A stretch of DNA of 64,000 nucleotides, from contig NC_068346.1 in NCBI RefSeq assembly GCF_014633365.1, positions 16,699,030-16,763,029 on the forward strand, given 5' to 3'. The notes beneath the pieces were generated by a model. That model was given only the letters and a program-made list of their open reading frames with translations, was not told where the DNA came from and ran no database searches. How positions within the stretch are numbered: position 1 is the first letter of the stretch; every line of letters starts with the position of its first letter. This document shows, in pieces, positions 33,346-44,344 of this stretch. The DNA is from Diospyros lotus. Taxonomy: Eukaryota > Streptophyta > Magnoliopsida > Ericales > Ebenaceae. The position numbers and the translations under genes are program-made.

Positions 33346-35992
33346 ATCTTATTCATCACTTTACTTGTCTTAACCACGTATACTTGGGTGTTATTTGTGG
33401 CTTATATATAAAATCACGAACACAAGTCACTTCAACTTAAGCTTCAAAGCATCCTAATCACCATAATTATTTAAATAAGCATCAAAACCTATTTTCCATA
33501 ATTTCTTACATTATCTTTATTTTTCTCTCTATTTTTTTCCTATTTTTCCTCAATAAATTTAAACTAAATATTTCTAAAATATTTTCTCAAATATTTCACT
33601 ACAAAAAATTTATAAAATAATATTCTTGAATTTTTGAAATTTTTTAGAGAATTTTACTTACCTTGATTTAGCCCCTCCGACTTCCTCGATATGCGTGTCA
33701 TGTCCTTGAAACACGTGCCAGGACCATTTTCTCTCCCAAAATCTCCGAAATATTAATAAATATCTACTTCCTATTTTTTAGAATGTTTTCAAAAAATTTC
33801 TCTATTTCTTTTTCTTTTTTTTCCTTTTCTTTTCATTTCTTTTTTTCTTTTCTTTTCTTTTCTTCCCTTCCTTTTCCTCCTTTCTTCTTCCTCCCCTGCC
33901 TCCTGCTACGTGCGCTGCCATGCGCGCGCATGGCCGAGCTCCACCGACCCTCCCTTACTCCCACCAACCGCCGCACCAACCACCCCCGACTTCGCTAGCT
34001 CCCATCACGACTGCTTGCTGCCCGCGGCCATGGCCGCTGCAACCGGCTGTTTCAGGATCTTCGGCCGCCACTGAATGTCTCCCTAAGCCTCCTCGCGTGC
34101 GTGAGCCACCCCCATGGCCGATCAGCAGCTTAAAGTTGCCCGTTGCCACTGCCATGCTTGCTACTCGTCGACCATGGCTACCGAACAACAGCTTTACTGC
34201 TGCTGCCATGGCCGACCTCGGCCATTCCATGCGGCCCTCTCGGCTCCAGCGCTCTCTCTCACGAGCTCTCATCCGATCTCTCTCTCTCTCGATCTCGATC
34301 TCCCTTGCTGCTTCTCATCGGCCAAGCTCACTGCCTATTTATAGGCAATCGATCGCTCCCTCACCTCACTGCCCATATCATCTTGCGTGAAGGACACTCC
34401 AATTCAGCCATCAATATTGTAGGGCATGGAGATTTGCAGAGTATGGCTGAAGTTGCAGAGGCGTGGCTTCAATTTTTTTGCAGGGCATGGAGATGGATTT
34501 GCAGGGAATAGGAGAAAGTTGCAGAGGGATGGGCGACCATTGCACATGCACACACAACACACCTATGTATATATATATACTATATATCACAATAATAGAT
34601 ATAGAAATTTGCACATTAATCCTCAATTTTATCATAATATCACTTGAGAAATTTCTGTATTGCAACTATGCCCTTAAACCTCAAATTAATTTACATTACA
34701 ATACCGAAAACGCAAAATTAATAACTTCAAAATTACTCGATAATGACGATTTCGCCCTAGTGTCCTCACCGGGCTGTCGTTTCATCCTGAAACCATTGAG
34801 GGGTTGCTTAATACGAAAAATCGGAGCCCTCCTAGGGTTTCGTTGATTTTTTGGGAATCCTCTACGAAGATTCGGTTTTATAGCCTAAATGGCAGCTGCA
34901 TTTTAGCTGTACCGAAAATCGTTCCTGATCCAATTTCTTTCGATACCATAAATCTTATATCGCAACGCTCATCGAGACCATATTATTTTCCTTAGACAAT
35001 TTCACTCCTAGACACTCCCTATAGTTGATTTGGTACTTATAACTGCTATCAATTCAATATTTCGGTATTCTAAACTTATTAAAATTACATTGCAACCTCA
35101 TACAAACATGGGGTATTACATGGATTCTATTAAAGGTGCCAACTGAGATCTTATGACAACATCATAAATACGTTACTGATTTGCCAATGGCCAATCAAGA
35201 ACTCTTTGTCCATGGCTATTGCACTTTAATACATCTCTTTCCTATTACATAAAAATAATAAAATAATCACTAAAATTATAATAATTATTTTAAATGTAAA
35301 ATTATTTTCATAATCGCTTACCTCTCTAGCCCATATGCTAACATCAACATGATTTTTAAAACTCTTTAAAATGGATGGATCTCCAGGGCCTCCCAAAAAT
35401 AGTTCAGTAATATCGTTCAGAGCACTAGTAGATGGCTGCTCTGGAGCACTAGTAGATGACTGCTCCAGAGCACTAGGAGGTGATGGGTCCAAAGTACCTG
35501 GCTGCTCAGAAATGTACGCCTCTGAGATAAATTTATCAGCTACAGAATGACCATCATGGCCCTCTACCCTCTTCCTCTTCATGGAAGCTGTTGGACGCTG
35601 ACGAGATGAAGATGGGCGAGCTCCCTCTACTCCTCCTCCTCGAGTACGTGCTATACCTATAAATGAATGTACCATATTAGTTATTTTTAAAATAATAATA
35701 ATCTACTACAAAATTAATTTAATTCATATAAGAATGTTATATTAAATGTCAAAATGCATGATGACAAATAAAATTGTTTATAATAAGATTAATAATAATT
35801 AGATTTATTAGAAAGGTGAAGTGTAAAATCATAATTAATATAAAAAATAATATGTGAGATTAATATTAAATCAATGATATTTTAAAAAAAATTCAAATGG
35901 CACAAAACTAAAAAAAAATTAAAAAAAATAGATTAATAAATCTCTGGTTCCGGTTTTGTGGGTTTGACAACCCGGAACAGGTTTGGACCCCC

Positions 35993-36106
35993 GCACCTCG
36001 CGGTACAGGGGATTGAGATGGCTCCGCATCTCAAGGTGTGGGGGGTTTTAGAACCCTCCGCACCTCGAAGTGCGGAGCCATCTCAATCCCCCGTACTGCG
36101 AGGTGC
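35993..36106. repeat. Near-perfect GC-rich hairpin (49-bp arms, 16-bp loop) upstream of the PMD gene
   Basis: Left arm 35993-36041 and right arm 36058-36106 pair at about 43 of 49 positions. The arm begins GCACCTCGCGGTACAGGGG. Further copies of CCCCGCACCTCGCG occur at 35989 and 36149. It lies between the PMD exon and the MULE right end. Confidence 0.85.
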
Positions 36107-36442
36107 CGCCTTCATCGCCGCCAGGGTAGGGGAGGGGGGTTTCTAAAACCCCCGCACCTCGCGATGCGAAGGTCCATGGCTGACGATGGTGGCCATGGTG
36201 GCTGCTATTGCGGCCGATGGCGATGCCGCCATGTGCGATTATTGAAGAAATTAAACACTGAACAGAAGGCGTACCTGATTTCAGTCCGATCTCTTCTTCC
36301 TCGCAAAACAATGGCCGAAGATTATTAAGGTTTATTTGAGAAATGTGAGAAATGGTGTGGCTGTGAGGGCATATTTGGGAATTTATGGGCTGTAAATAGT
36401 AATTATTGTGGTTGTAAAGAGTAAAAATGAAAATTTACTTGA

Positions 36443-36487
36443 ACGGGTTATGAAGAGTAATTTATCGGGTTCCCAATAGAATTTTCC
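36443..36487 (-). repeat. MULE right terminal inverted repeat
   Basis: Its reverse complement starts GGAAAATTCTATTGGGAACC and matches the left end at about 39 of 45 positions. Confidence 0.9.
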
Positions 36488-36496
36488 TATTGAGTT

Positions 36497-36656
36497 TTGT
36501 AGTTGTAAACTTTACTATATAGTAATATTTTTACTCTATCGTCCTGACGGTCGTGATTTTTCTCTTTTTTAAATTTTTCATATAAAAATTTCTTGTGTTT
36601 AAGTGTGATTGTATCATCTTGTGTTTTATTTTTCATCTTTTTTTTTTTCTTCAACA
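36497..36656 (+). repeat. copia-type solo LTR, 3' part
   Basis: Continues the LTR begun at 23607, with the segment CCTGACGGTCGTGATTTTTC, which I recall from R/U5 regions of plant copia LTRs. It ends TTCTTCAACA. Confidence 0.7.
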
Positions 36657-36661
36657 AGACC

Positions 36662-37075
36662 CCACTCCAAAAGAAAAATGTTAGTTGGTTACCAAGTATC
36701 TAATTAATAAAGGTGGTATGATTGATGATCGCTGAATGTTGAGTAAGTTAGGGTGTATAAATAGTTAGTTTGATAAAAATAACTTAGGTGTGTACAAACG
36801 ATTGGTTCGGTCATCGAACTGACCGAAATTCATTAATCGATTAAATCAAATCAATGAATAAAATTGAACCGAATTGATTGATTAATCCAAAAAATTAAAC
36901 TAATTAATAACTAAAAAAACCAAACCCAAACCATAAAAAATCGAACTAAACTGATTAAATCGAAAAAAAGCAAAAAATCGAAGAAAATGACGTCGTTTTA
37001 TAAATAATAGAGTAATATTATTTTAAAGTTCGGTCGGTTCAATTAGTTCGGTTCTTTCAACCAAAAATTAAAAAC
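36662..37075. other. Spacer with degenerate inverted-motif repeat
   Basis: From about 36790 the sequence is rich in GGTTCGGT and ACCGAA motifs, as in non-autonomous hAT-like repeats, and seems to resume at 37591-37680 after the next insertion. Ends were not resolved. Confidence 0.4.
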
Positions 37076-37590
37076 TAAGGCTACGTTCTCTTTGCTTTTC
37101 AATTTTCAGTTTTGAGTTTTGAATTCATTTTCAGTTTTCTGTTTTGATAATCTGTTTTTAGAAAATTGAAAACGCGTTCTCTTTGTCATTTTGAAAAACT
37201 ATTTTTCAAAACAGAAAATTAGAAAACGCGTTCTGTCTGAAATTTTGAAAATATTTTATTCAATGAATTTGATTATTAAGTAAATTATAAATATTTAATC
37301 TTAATATATTATTAAAAAATATATACATTTTAAAGTTAATGAATTTTGTAATATTTTTTTTATTACAATAATAAAATATGAATAAATAAATAAATAGATG
37401 TATTTTGAGTTTAGAGTTTGTTTTGGATGAAAACACTCAAAACAACTTTTTGTTGTTTTGAGTTTTCTTTACAATTTTTTTTTTGTTTTCAAAAATGTAT
37501 TTTTAAAAACAGCAAAGAGAACACGTTTTCATTATTTTAGAAAGCTGAAAACTAAAAATGACTTAAAAACAGCAAAGAGAACGCAACTTA
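37076..37590. mobile_element. MITE-like element (about 515 bp)
   Basis: Starts TAAGGCTACGTTCTCTTTGC and ends GCAAAGAGAACGCAACTTA, which are inverted repeats with a few mismatches. Internal copies of the CAAAGAGAAC/GTTCTCTTTG motif occur near 37165 and 37513. The target duplication is not clear. Confidence 0.6.
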
Positions 37591-37845
37591 AACTTTTGAG
37601 AAAAAATAATCAATTCAAACCGATGCAAGAAAAAAATTGAACTGAACTGACAAGTTCACTCAATTCAATTTAATTAGTTTAAGTAAATAGAACTTTTACT
37701 CTCATCTAACTAAGTTAATGAAAATGGGAGCTAATTAATTGAATAAAAACAAATGAACAAACACAAAAAATATCATTTTTTGTATTTTTTGATTTTTTAA
37801 AAATAAATATTTCATTAACTTTTTAAAAGGGAAAATGTACGGAAC

Positions 37846-37884
<39 letters not shown>

Positions 37885-37951
37885 ATCAAACTAAAACATC
37901 AATGTTAGCGGATTATTATTACCAATCAAACTAAAACATCAATGTTAGCGG
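37846..37951. repeat. (TTA)n microsatellite and 40-bp tandem duplication
   Basis: A TTA run (37846-37880) leads into two exact 40-bp units (37872-37911 and 37912-37951) containing ACCAATCAAACTAAAACATC. Confidence 0.85.
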
Positions 37952-39200
37952 AGATATGGTTAGAAAAATGTCAGTATCACATAACTTCAGTAATACATAT
38001 ATATTATTTAAAAATGTCACTTACATGTAATGTTAGCATAATATTATATTTATTTTTCATATCTTTTTTGTCGTTCATACTCATTCACTAACAAGAGAGT
38101 TGGGTCATAGCCTTCGTGACAATCTATCCGAAAGTTTGGAATCCATAATAAAAGAGAAATATTAAGATTAGATTGATTCAAGTGATGATTTATCTCTTAT
38201 AATAAACGAGATGTGTTAAATTTTAAATATTTTTTCATTTCTTAATGTAGATATTTTTAATAATTTTTTATATAAAAACACATTAGAAAAAAGAAAATAA
38301 AGGGTTTGTTATTATTTTTTAATAGCATACAAAAATAGGGAATTGTGTGTTAAATGTGAAAAAAGAAAAATTAAATAGAATTAACTCTTATTTTTGGAAA
38401 AATTTATCCATAAAATATAAGAATTTTGCTACTTTATTGGAGAGAGTTGCCGTCAGCTTGACAAAAAATGATACAAATAATGAAAATATCCCTTACCAAA
38501 AATCAAATTTTCTTCACTTGCTCTTGCTCGCCTCTTCTCTTTTTTTTTTTCTATGGTTGCCTTTAGCAACTACCTTCCTTTAGGACTGGCTCAAGGGCTT
38601 AGTGGGCCCTAAGCCATCATTAATTTAGGGCCCTAACCTTTAATGAAAAATTAAAAATTTATTAAATTTATTTTAATAATAAAATTAAAATAATTATTTA
38701 TTAAGTTGATGGGGTTGGGACCCTAAACAATTGTCTCACCAACCTATCCCATCAACCGACCCTACCTTTCTTTCATTGTCTTCATCTCCTCGCCTCGCGT
38801 CGACAACTAATGTATTCTCCCTTTCTACGACAAAGAAGGAGAATGTAGCAATGGCCGACGCGAGATAAGGCGATGAGACAAAAGGGATAAGAGAAAAACA
38901 ATTGTTGGAGTCGGCCATGAAAAGGGAAAAGAAAAGAGGCAACCATAAGAAGGGAATGAGAAATAATTTTGCAAATGAATAAGGGATATTTTCATCATTT
39001 TAGTGTATCTCAATCACCCTCTTGATAAAAATAAAAAAAAAGTAAAATTTTATTAAAAAAAAATTGGAAACTGTGTTTAAATAAAAAATAATAATAAATA
39101 CAAATGAAATCATACTTCAACTAATCGAAAGACGAGAGAGGCATCTCAACGGACCAAGCTTTCGCATTGTGAGGGTCATAGGAGAAAGTTTTACTATTTA
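37952..39200. other. AT-rich spacer, no gene
   Basis: No coding sequence supported. Near 38580-38640 a GGACTGGCTCAAGGGC...GGGCCCTAAGCC segment looks like the end of a dispersed repeat, but no partner end was identified. Confidence 0.5.
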
Positions 39201-39224
39201 TTTCACTGGAGATGGACAGCAGTG

Positions 39225-39541
39225 ACATGGATTGTATAATTGGCAGATTTTCGCACTTGTCTAGGATCTTGCTTTTCCCTCCATCTTTTCTCTTTTCTCT
39301 CAACGTGGCACACTTACACACTCACCCAAACAAACTTTTCGTTTCTTTTTCTCTCTCTCTCTCAACGTTCCCTCTCTCTTCTTTATCCCTTTCAGACCAC
39401 ATCTCCCAGCAAATTTCTCTACATTTCTTCACTGTTACTGACTGCCAAGTTTGCCAAAAAACTAAAGATTTCTCTGGATTTCTTCACTATCACCGCCTGC
39501 TAAGTTCACCGGAAAAAGGGCTTCTGACCTGTTACTTTGGT
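39225..39541 (+). promoter_or_regulatory. Promoter/leader-like segment, probable non-coding first exon of the hAT transposase
   Basis: A CT-rich leader (CTCTCTCTCTCTCAACG) is followed by a donor-like TTTG|GTGAGT at 39541-39546. The acceptor TTTTAG directly precedes the hAT ATG at 42195, so a 2.65-kb leader intron is possible. The segment 39225-39425 has a diverged inverted copy at 53640-53800. Confidence 0.4.
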
Positions 39542-40199
39542 GAGTGCACCTGATCTTGAATGCTGGTGTATATATTCTTTATAGTATGAATGATGATGAA
39601 TCATGGAACCTAATTTTGGTTCTTTTTAAGATAAGAAAAAATATAAATGTTTTATTATTTTATTGGCCAATCTTTAGTTATGGAAAAAACATTGGTTATT
39701 TATGTGAGCAGTAACTACAGGCCCGGAGGTTTAATTTTACTCATTTGTAGTCACCTTTAAACTCAAGTAATTGTTAGCATAAATGTGAAACTTTGCAATA
39801 TTTTTCATGCTTGTTCAGTTCTCTTCCATTCTCTTAAACTGCATAGCAGGAAAAGAAATCTCTACCATACTAAAATATCTTATCCTTGGAAGATGGAACC
39901 AAAATATTAACAAGCAGAAAGATATACATAAATATTTGAAATGTGATACAACAATTTGAATGTAATTGATACATTTTGAAATGTGTACTTATTTGATTTT
40001 GGATCAACCATATGTATATCATATCTTAACCTTAGCAACTATACTATAAGATGAAAAGTAGTCATTGTTTTTGTTGCCCAGAAAAATACCAAAGAATGGT
40101 TGGATTGGGTTTTTAAAAATTAATTAATAATTTTTAATTCTTTTAAAAACTCTTAAATTTTAAATTTTAATATATAATGATTGCAGTAGGATTAATAAC

Positions 40200-40640
40200 A
40201 ATAAAATCACACAACCACAAAGAACAAGAGAAATTTATAGAGATTCGGCTCTAAAAAACCTAATCTTCTCTCTCAAGACTTAGCTTGAGATTCCACTAGA
40301 GAGAATCAACACTATCTTTTAATTGGAGTTAAAACCAACATACAGTCTCTTATCTAAATAAGAACTACTAGCACACTACTAATAAATATAATCCTCTCAC
40401 ACAACAAGTGAGTAAAATAATCTCTTCACACAGCAAGTGAGTAAAAATAACAAACTTACAACCAGAGGTAATTACAAACAAGTCACCAACGATTGAGAAT
40501 TCCACCAACTAGCACACTTCCAGCACTTCGAAACTTCTCACTCTTGTTTGAATACTGTATCAAGTTTGTTCTCTATTGAGCCTCCATACTTACCCTATAT
40601 ATATACATCTTCCAAACACACTAGTCATTAAAGAAAGGGT
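40200..40640 (-). repeat. LTR-like fragment
   Basis: Minus-strand TATA box (TATATATATAGGG, near 40595-40607) followed by a leader-like region. The layout resembles U3/R of a copia LTR, but ends and duplications were not found. Confidence 0.3.
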
Positions 40641-40664
40641 TAATATGAAATTTAAAAAATGTTT

Positions 40665-41210
40665 TAGACTTTCTCAAACAATAAGAAAACATGTTTCACC
40701 TTTAATTTAAAATAATTTTACTTTTTACATGAGAAATCAAGATTTGAAAATTTAAATATAAGATTTTAAGACATAAATGATTAAAACCAGAAAACATGTC
40801 TAAAAATAATTTCCTTTAATTCAAAATAAATTTACTTTTGCATGAGTAAGAGAAAACATATTTAAAAATAATTCTCCTTTAATTCAAGATTTGAAAATTT
40901 AAATATAAACTTTTGAAACATAAATGATTAAAACAAGAAAACATGTTTAAAAGTAATTCTCCTTTAATTCAAAATAAATTTACTTTTTGTATGAATAAGA
41001 GAAAAAATATCTCAAAATAAATTTACTTTATGCATAAGTAAGAAATGCATTTATCAAGATATAAAAATTTAAATACAAACTTTTGAGACATAAATAATCA
41101 AAACAAGGAAACATATCTAAAGACAATCCACTTTTAATTTAAAAAAAAATTACTCTTTTTACCTACTTTTAATTCAAAATAAATTTACATCTTGCATAAA
41201 TAAAAAATAT
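40665..41210. repeat. Imperfect tandem repeat array, unit about 110-140 bp, about four copies
   Basis: Each unit contains variants of TTCAAAATAAATTTACTTTT, GAAAATTTAAATATAAACTT and GATTAAAACAAGAAAACATG in the same order. Confidence 0.7.
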
Positions 41211-42194
41211 ATCACTACAAAAAAATTGACTGAACTCGTCTCGTTGCTTCCAATCGTCATCATCGTTTCCAACCGTCGTCGTCGATTCCTTCCATCGCAA
41301 CATCGTCTTTTCCTTTGCTATCAGAAGTCGACAGAGGTGAGGTGAGTTCATGTTCATCAGTGGCTTTGTATCTTTGATTCTTTGAGTGTTCGAGCCCTAA
41401 TCCATCCTAATCGAAACTAAGAGAAAAAGAAGCCCTACCGTTTGTCGATTCGTCGTCGTCGGTTAGGTCATTGACCCATTTCGTTCTACTCCTACTCCTA
41501 GCCGAAACCCTAAACCTAAATCATAATCGATTAGACCCAGACCACACCTAGTCACCAAAGATCGACCTACACGACCACACCTACCACCAACACTGAGGTT
41601 AGGTTAGTTTCAAATTTTCGTTAGGTTAGGGTTTCAGATTTTTTATATTTTTTGGACTTTTAGTTACAGGTTTGGGGGTTTTTTGTTTATTGTTGTTGCC
41701 ATTATTTTTCTCATTTCTTGTTGACTTGTTGTTGTTTCCATTCTTCGTTATGTTATTGCCATTCTTTGTTATGTTGGGATTCACTACCTGTTCTTTTTGA
41801 AACATCTCAGGTTGTATAAGGAAAGGAGGCTGCTGAACTTGCTGTTCTTTTTGCAAAATTTCAGGCATGTATTTTTTATCCCAACATTATTTAGTTGTGT
41901 AATGTGGTAGAAGTGGATTCCATGTTGAATCAATTGATTTATAATAAAGGAAAAAATTATAAACCAAACACATTTTCATTTTCATATAATTAGTAGAAGT
42001 GGACAAAAAAAAGAAAAAAAGGGTAGACACAAGACAACTTTGCTGAACTTTTAGTGCTAGTATTAGGAGGATGATAGAATTTTAATTGTAGCCCCTTAAT
42101 TTTTCTTTTAAATTACAAGATTGTAAGTTAATCACAAGAAGCCATTTTAACTCACTATTTTAATACATATTAATTACAATTGTATTAATTTTAG
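41211..42194. other. Non-coding spacer before the hAT transposase
   Basis: Contains a TCGTCGTC-rich stretch (41235-41470) and AT-rich sequence; no gene supported. Confidence 0.5.
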
Positions 42195-44340
42195 ATGGCT
42201 AGAGAAAAAGACACCAGTCACGCCACAAACATCCTTAATAGTAGGGATGATAGTTCAAGACCTATACCAATAGTACCAAGTCAAGATAGTCAATCTCAAG
42301 CTGATAGAGGTACAACATCACTAGGAAAGGCAAATAGAAAAACAATAAGAGCAAGGTCAGATGTATGAGATCATTTTACTAAGTTTACAAATGCAGAGGG
42401 TCAGATTAAAAGGAGATTCAATTATTGTTCTAGGGAGTTCCACTGTGATCCCAAAAAAAATGGGACTATGACTCTAAGGAATCATATGGGAACATGTAAA
42501 AAACACCCTCATGCTTTAGAAACCCATCAAATGCAATTAAACTTGCAGCCAACTTCAACGACAACGGGGGCTAGGAGAGAGGGGGAGAGTATGGGATTGG
42601 TAAATTGAAAATTTGATTAAGTGCTTTCTAGAAAGGATTTAGTTCTCATGGTGATGGTAGATGAGATGCCTTTCAAATTTGTTGAGCGTGAGAGTTTAGG
42701 CACTTCATTAATGTGATTTGTCTAAAATTTTGGATTCCTTCACAAGACAATTTTTTGTAATTGTTTTGAATTATTTAATGAAGAGAGGTTGAAATTGATG
42801 AATGAGGTAAAAAATACATGTCAAAGAGTTTGCTTAACCAGTGACACATGGACCTCCATTCAAAGGATTAATTATATGTGCTTGACGGCGCACTATATTG
42901 ACAATAATTGGACATTAAAGAAAAAAAAATTAAATTTTTGTCCAATATATAGTCACAAGGGTGATGCTATTGCTATGATAATTGAGAAGTGTCTAATGGG
43001 GTGGAAACTTGATAGAGTTTTGATTTTGACAATAGATAATGTTAGTTCAAATGATGTTATTGTGGGTAACTTCAGGAAAAAAATGGCAAAATGGGATGCT
43101 AACATTATGAGTGACAAGTATTTACATATTAGGTGTGTGGCTCATATAATAAATTTGGTTGTGCAACATGGGTTGAAAGAGGTAGATGAATCAATAACAA
43201 GAGTTAGGAATGCAATCAAATATATTAGACAATCTATAGCAAGACTAAGAAAATTCAAAGAATATGTGAAAGTGGAAAAAATAGAATCTAAGGGCCTATT
43301 GTCGTTGGATGTTGTAACTAGATGGAACTCCACATACTTGATGTTAGAGACTGCTCAAAAGTTTGAGAGGGCTTTTGAGATATTTGATGAGGAAGAGTCA
43401 TGTTTTATGCTTGATCTTGGTACAAGTAGTTGGAATAATGACCTGCAACAAATTATAACTATTGATAGGAGACCCAAGTCAGAGGATTGGATGAGGGTCA
43501 GAATGTTTGTTAGAGTGTTGTAACAATTTTATGAGCTTACTTTGCGGGTTTTAGGTACTTCATATGTCACCTCCAACACTTTTTTCCATGAGATTAGTAC
43601 TGTTCATTATCTCTTACATGAGTGGCAAGAGGGTGATGATCTTGAGTTGAGTGAGATGGTTGGAAAAATGAAAGAAAATTTTGGTAAATATTGGGGGGAT
43701 CTGAAGAAAATAAATCACCTGCTTTACATTGCTGTGGTGCTTGATCCTAGGCACAAGTTAGAATTTATGGAGTATGCATTTCAGGAGATCTATCTAGGTG
43801 AGAAAGAGGTTGCTACAGTTTTATCCTTAAAAAATGTCGTATATGCTTTGTATGAAGAATATAAGAAAAAATTGGCACCCCAAGGTGAAGTAGAATAGCG
43901 GTCTCAAGTGTCTACTCCACCTATTGTAGAGAATGTCGAGAAGGAAAAATCTAGTAGACCATACTTGCTTAGTTCTTGTTTCAAGAAGTATAAGTATGCC
44001 AGTGGTAGTAGGTCTACAACTGTGCCTTTAGAATGTGATAAGTATTTAAGTGAAGTGTGTGAGGAGGAAACTGATGACTTTGACATTTTGAATTGGTGGA
44101 AAGTTAATTGTCATCGATTTCCTATTCTATCTTCTATGGCTCGGGATGTATTGGCAATTCCAATTTCTACTATTGTATCCGAGTCTGCTTTCAACACAAG
44201 GGGTCAAGAACTTGATCCATTTAGGAGTTCTCTTTCTCCTAAAGTGGTTAAAAGTTTGATTTGTACGTAAGATTGGTTTCGGTCATCTACCACCTCAATG
44301 AGTGTTGAAGAAGATTTGGATCATGTTGAACAATTTGAAG
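42195..44340 (+). pseudogene. hAT-family transposase (BED finger, RNase H-like core, dimerisation domain), broken
   Basis: Starts ATG after a TTTTAG acceptor. A BED-type zinc finger lies at about 42360-42510 (FTNAEGQIKRRFNYC...LRNHMGTCKKHPH). The core follows (LTSDTWTSIQRINYMCLTAH, LILTIDNVSSND, RCVAHIINLVVQHGL, VTRWNSTYLMLETA) at 42789-43400. The C-terminal dimerisation domain is at about 44080-44270 (ILNWWKVNCHRFPILS, ARDVLAIPISTIVSESAFNT). Lesions: TGA at 42366-42368 where the BED domain normally has Trp, several stops and shifts at 42600-42790, stops at 43520, 43896 and about 44268 (the last probably a former Gln codon). It is closest to Ac-like plant hATs of the RICESLEEPER type. No hAT ends or 8-bp duplication were found around it. 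Confidence 0.88.
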
Positions 44341-44344
44341 AAGG

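Larger units (their letters stand above)
29598..33422 (+). mobile_element. Solo LTR (family T; about 1.5 kb net) inserted in LTR family L copy 1
   Basis: Starts TGATGGGACTTAATTG and ends AAATCACGAACA, with the perfect duplication CAAGT at 29593-29597 and 33423-33427. Parts are 29598-30708 and 33047-33422. It holds a long AT-only tract (about 29745-29960). The flanking family L sequence rejoins smoothly when it is removed. Confidence 0.85.
28668..35120 (+). mobile_element. Long solo LTR (family L, copy 1; about 2.6 kb net) inserted in the PMD gene
   Basis: Flanked by the perfect duplication TGGAT (28663-28667 and 35121-35125). Parts 28668-29597 and 33428-35120 form one LTR that starts TATAACGTCCCGC (probably TG mutated to TA) and ends GGGGTATTACA. 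The downstream part has a polypyrimidine tract (33800-33890), a GC-rich stretch and a TATA box in GCCTATTTATAGGC near 34332-34345. Length and internal layout recall Tekay/Del-type chromovirus LTRs; that naming is from memory. No internal region is present. Confidence 0.85.
28490..35675 (-). pseudogene. Plant mobile domain (PMD, MAIN-like) gene of the MULE, truncated and split by an LTR nest
   Basis: Minus strand. Exon 1 (35322-35675) has an N-terminal RTRGGG and RQRPTAS stretch and ends SFKNHVDVSIWARE before a GTAAGC donor. Exon 2 starts at 35241 with ERDVLKCNSHGQRVLDW and is cut at 35121 by the LTR insertion; removing that insertion and one TSD copy resumes the same frame at 28662 (APLIE | STYRFVNPTVMSAFSERWQP, then FHLPFGEMALTLDDVA). 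These match the PMD family (aminotransferase-like, MAIN/MAIL1), found in host genes and transposons. A TAA interrupts exon 2 near 35170. The frame stops soon after SFVSVPHF, so the C-terminal half is missing. Confidence 0.8.
23835..36487 (+). mobile_element. Mutator-like element (MULE) carrying transposase-OTU and PMD genes, heavily nested
   Basis: The ends are inverted repeats of about 45 bp with 6 mismatches, both starting GGAAAATTCTAT and sharing AATTACTCTT and ATAACCCGT. They are flanked by the perfect 9-bp duplication TATTGAGTT (23826-23834 and 36488-36496), the hallmark TSD length of MULEs. The 12.65-kb span includes a hAT-type MITE and a three-layer LTR nest; without these and their duplications about 5.6 kb remains. 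It encodes a decayed transposase with an OTU-like domain (plus strand) and a truncated PMD gene (minus strand), in the convergent layout also known from the maize MuDR element. Confidence 0.9.

Noticed and set aside
33920..34511. Several overlapping 100-156-codon frames on both strands
   Set aside because: Same situation in the other copy of LTR family L; Pro/Leu/Ser-rich by composition only.
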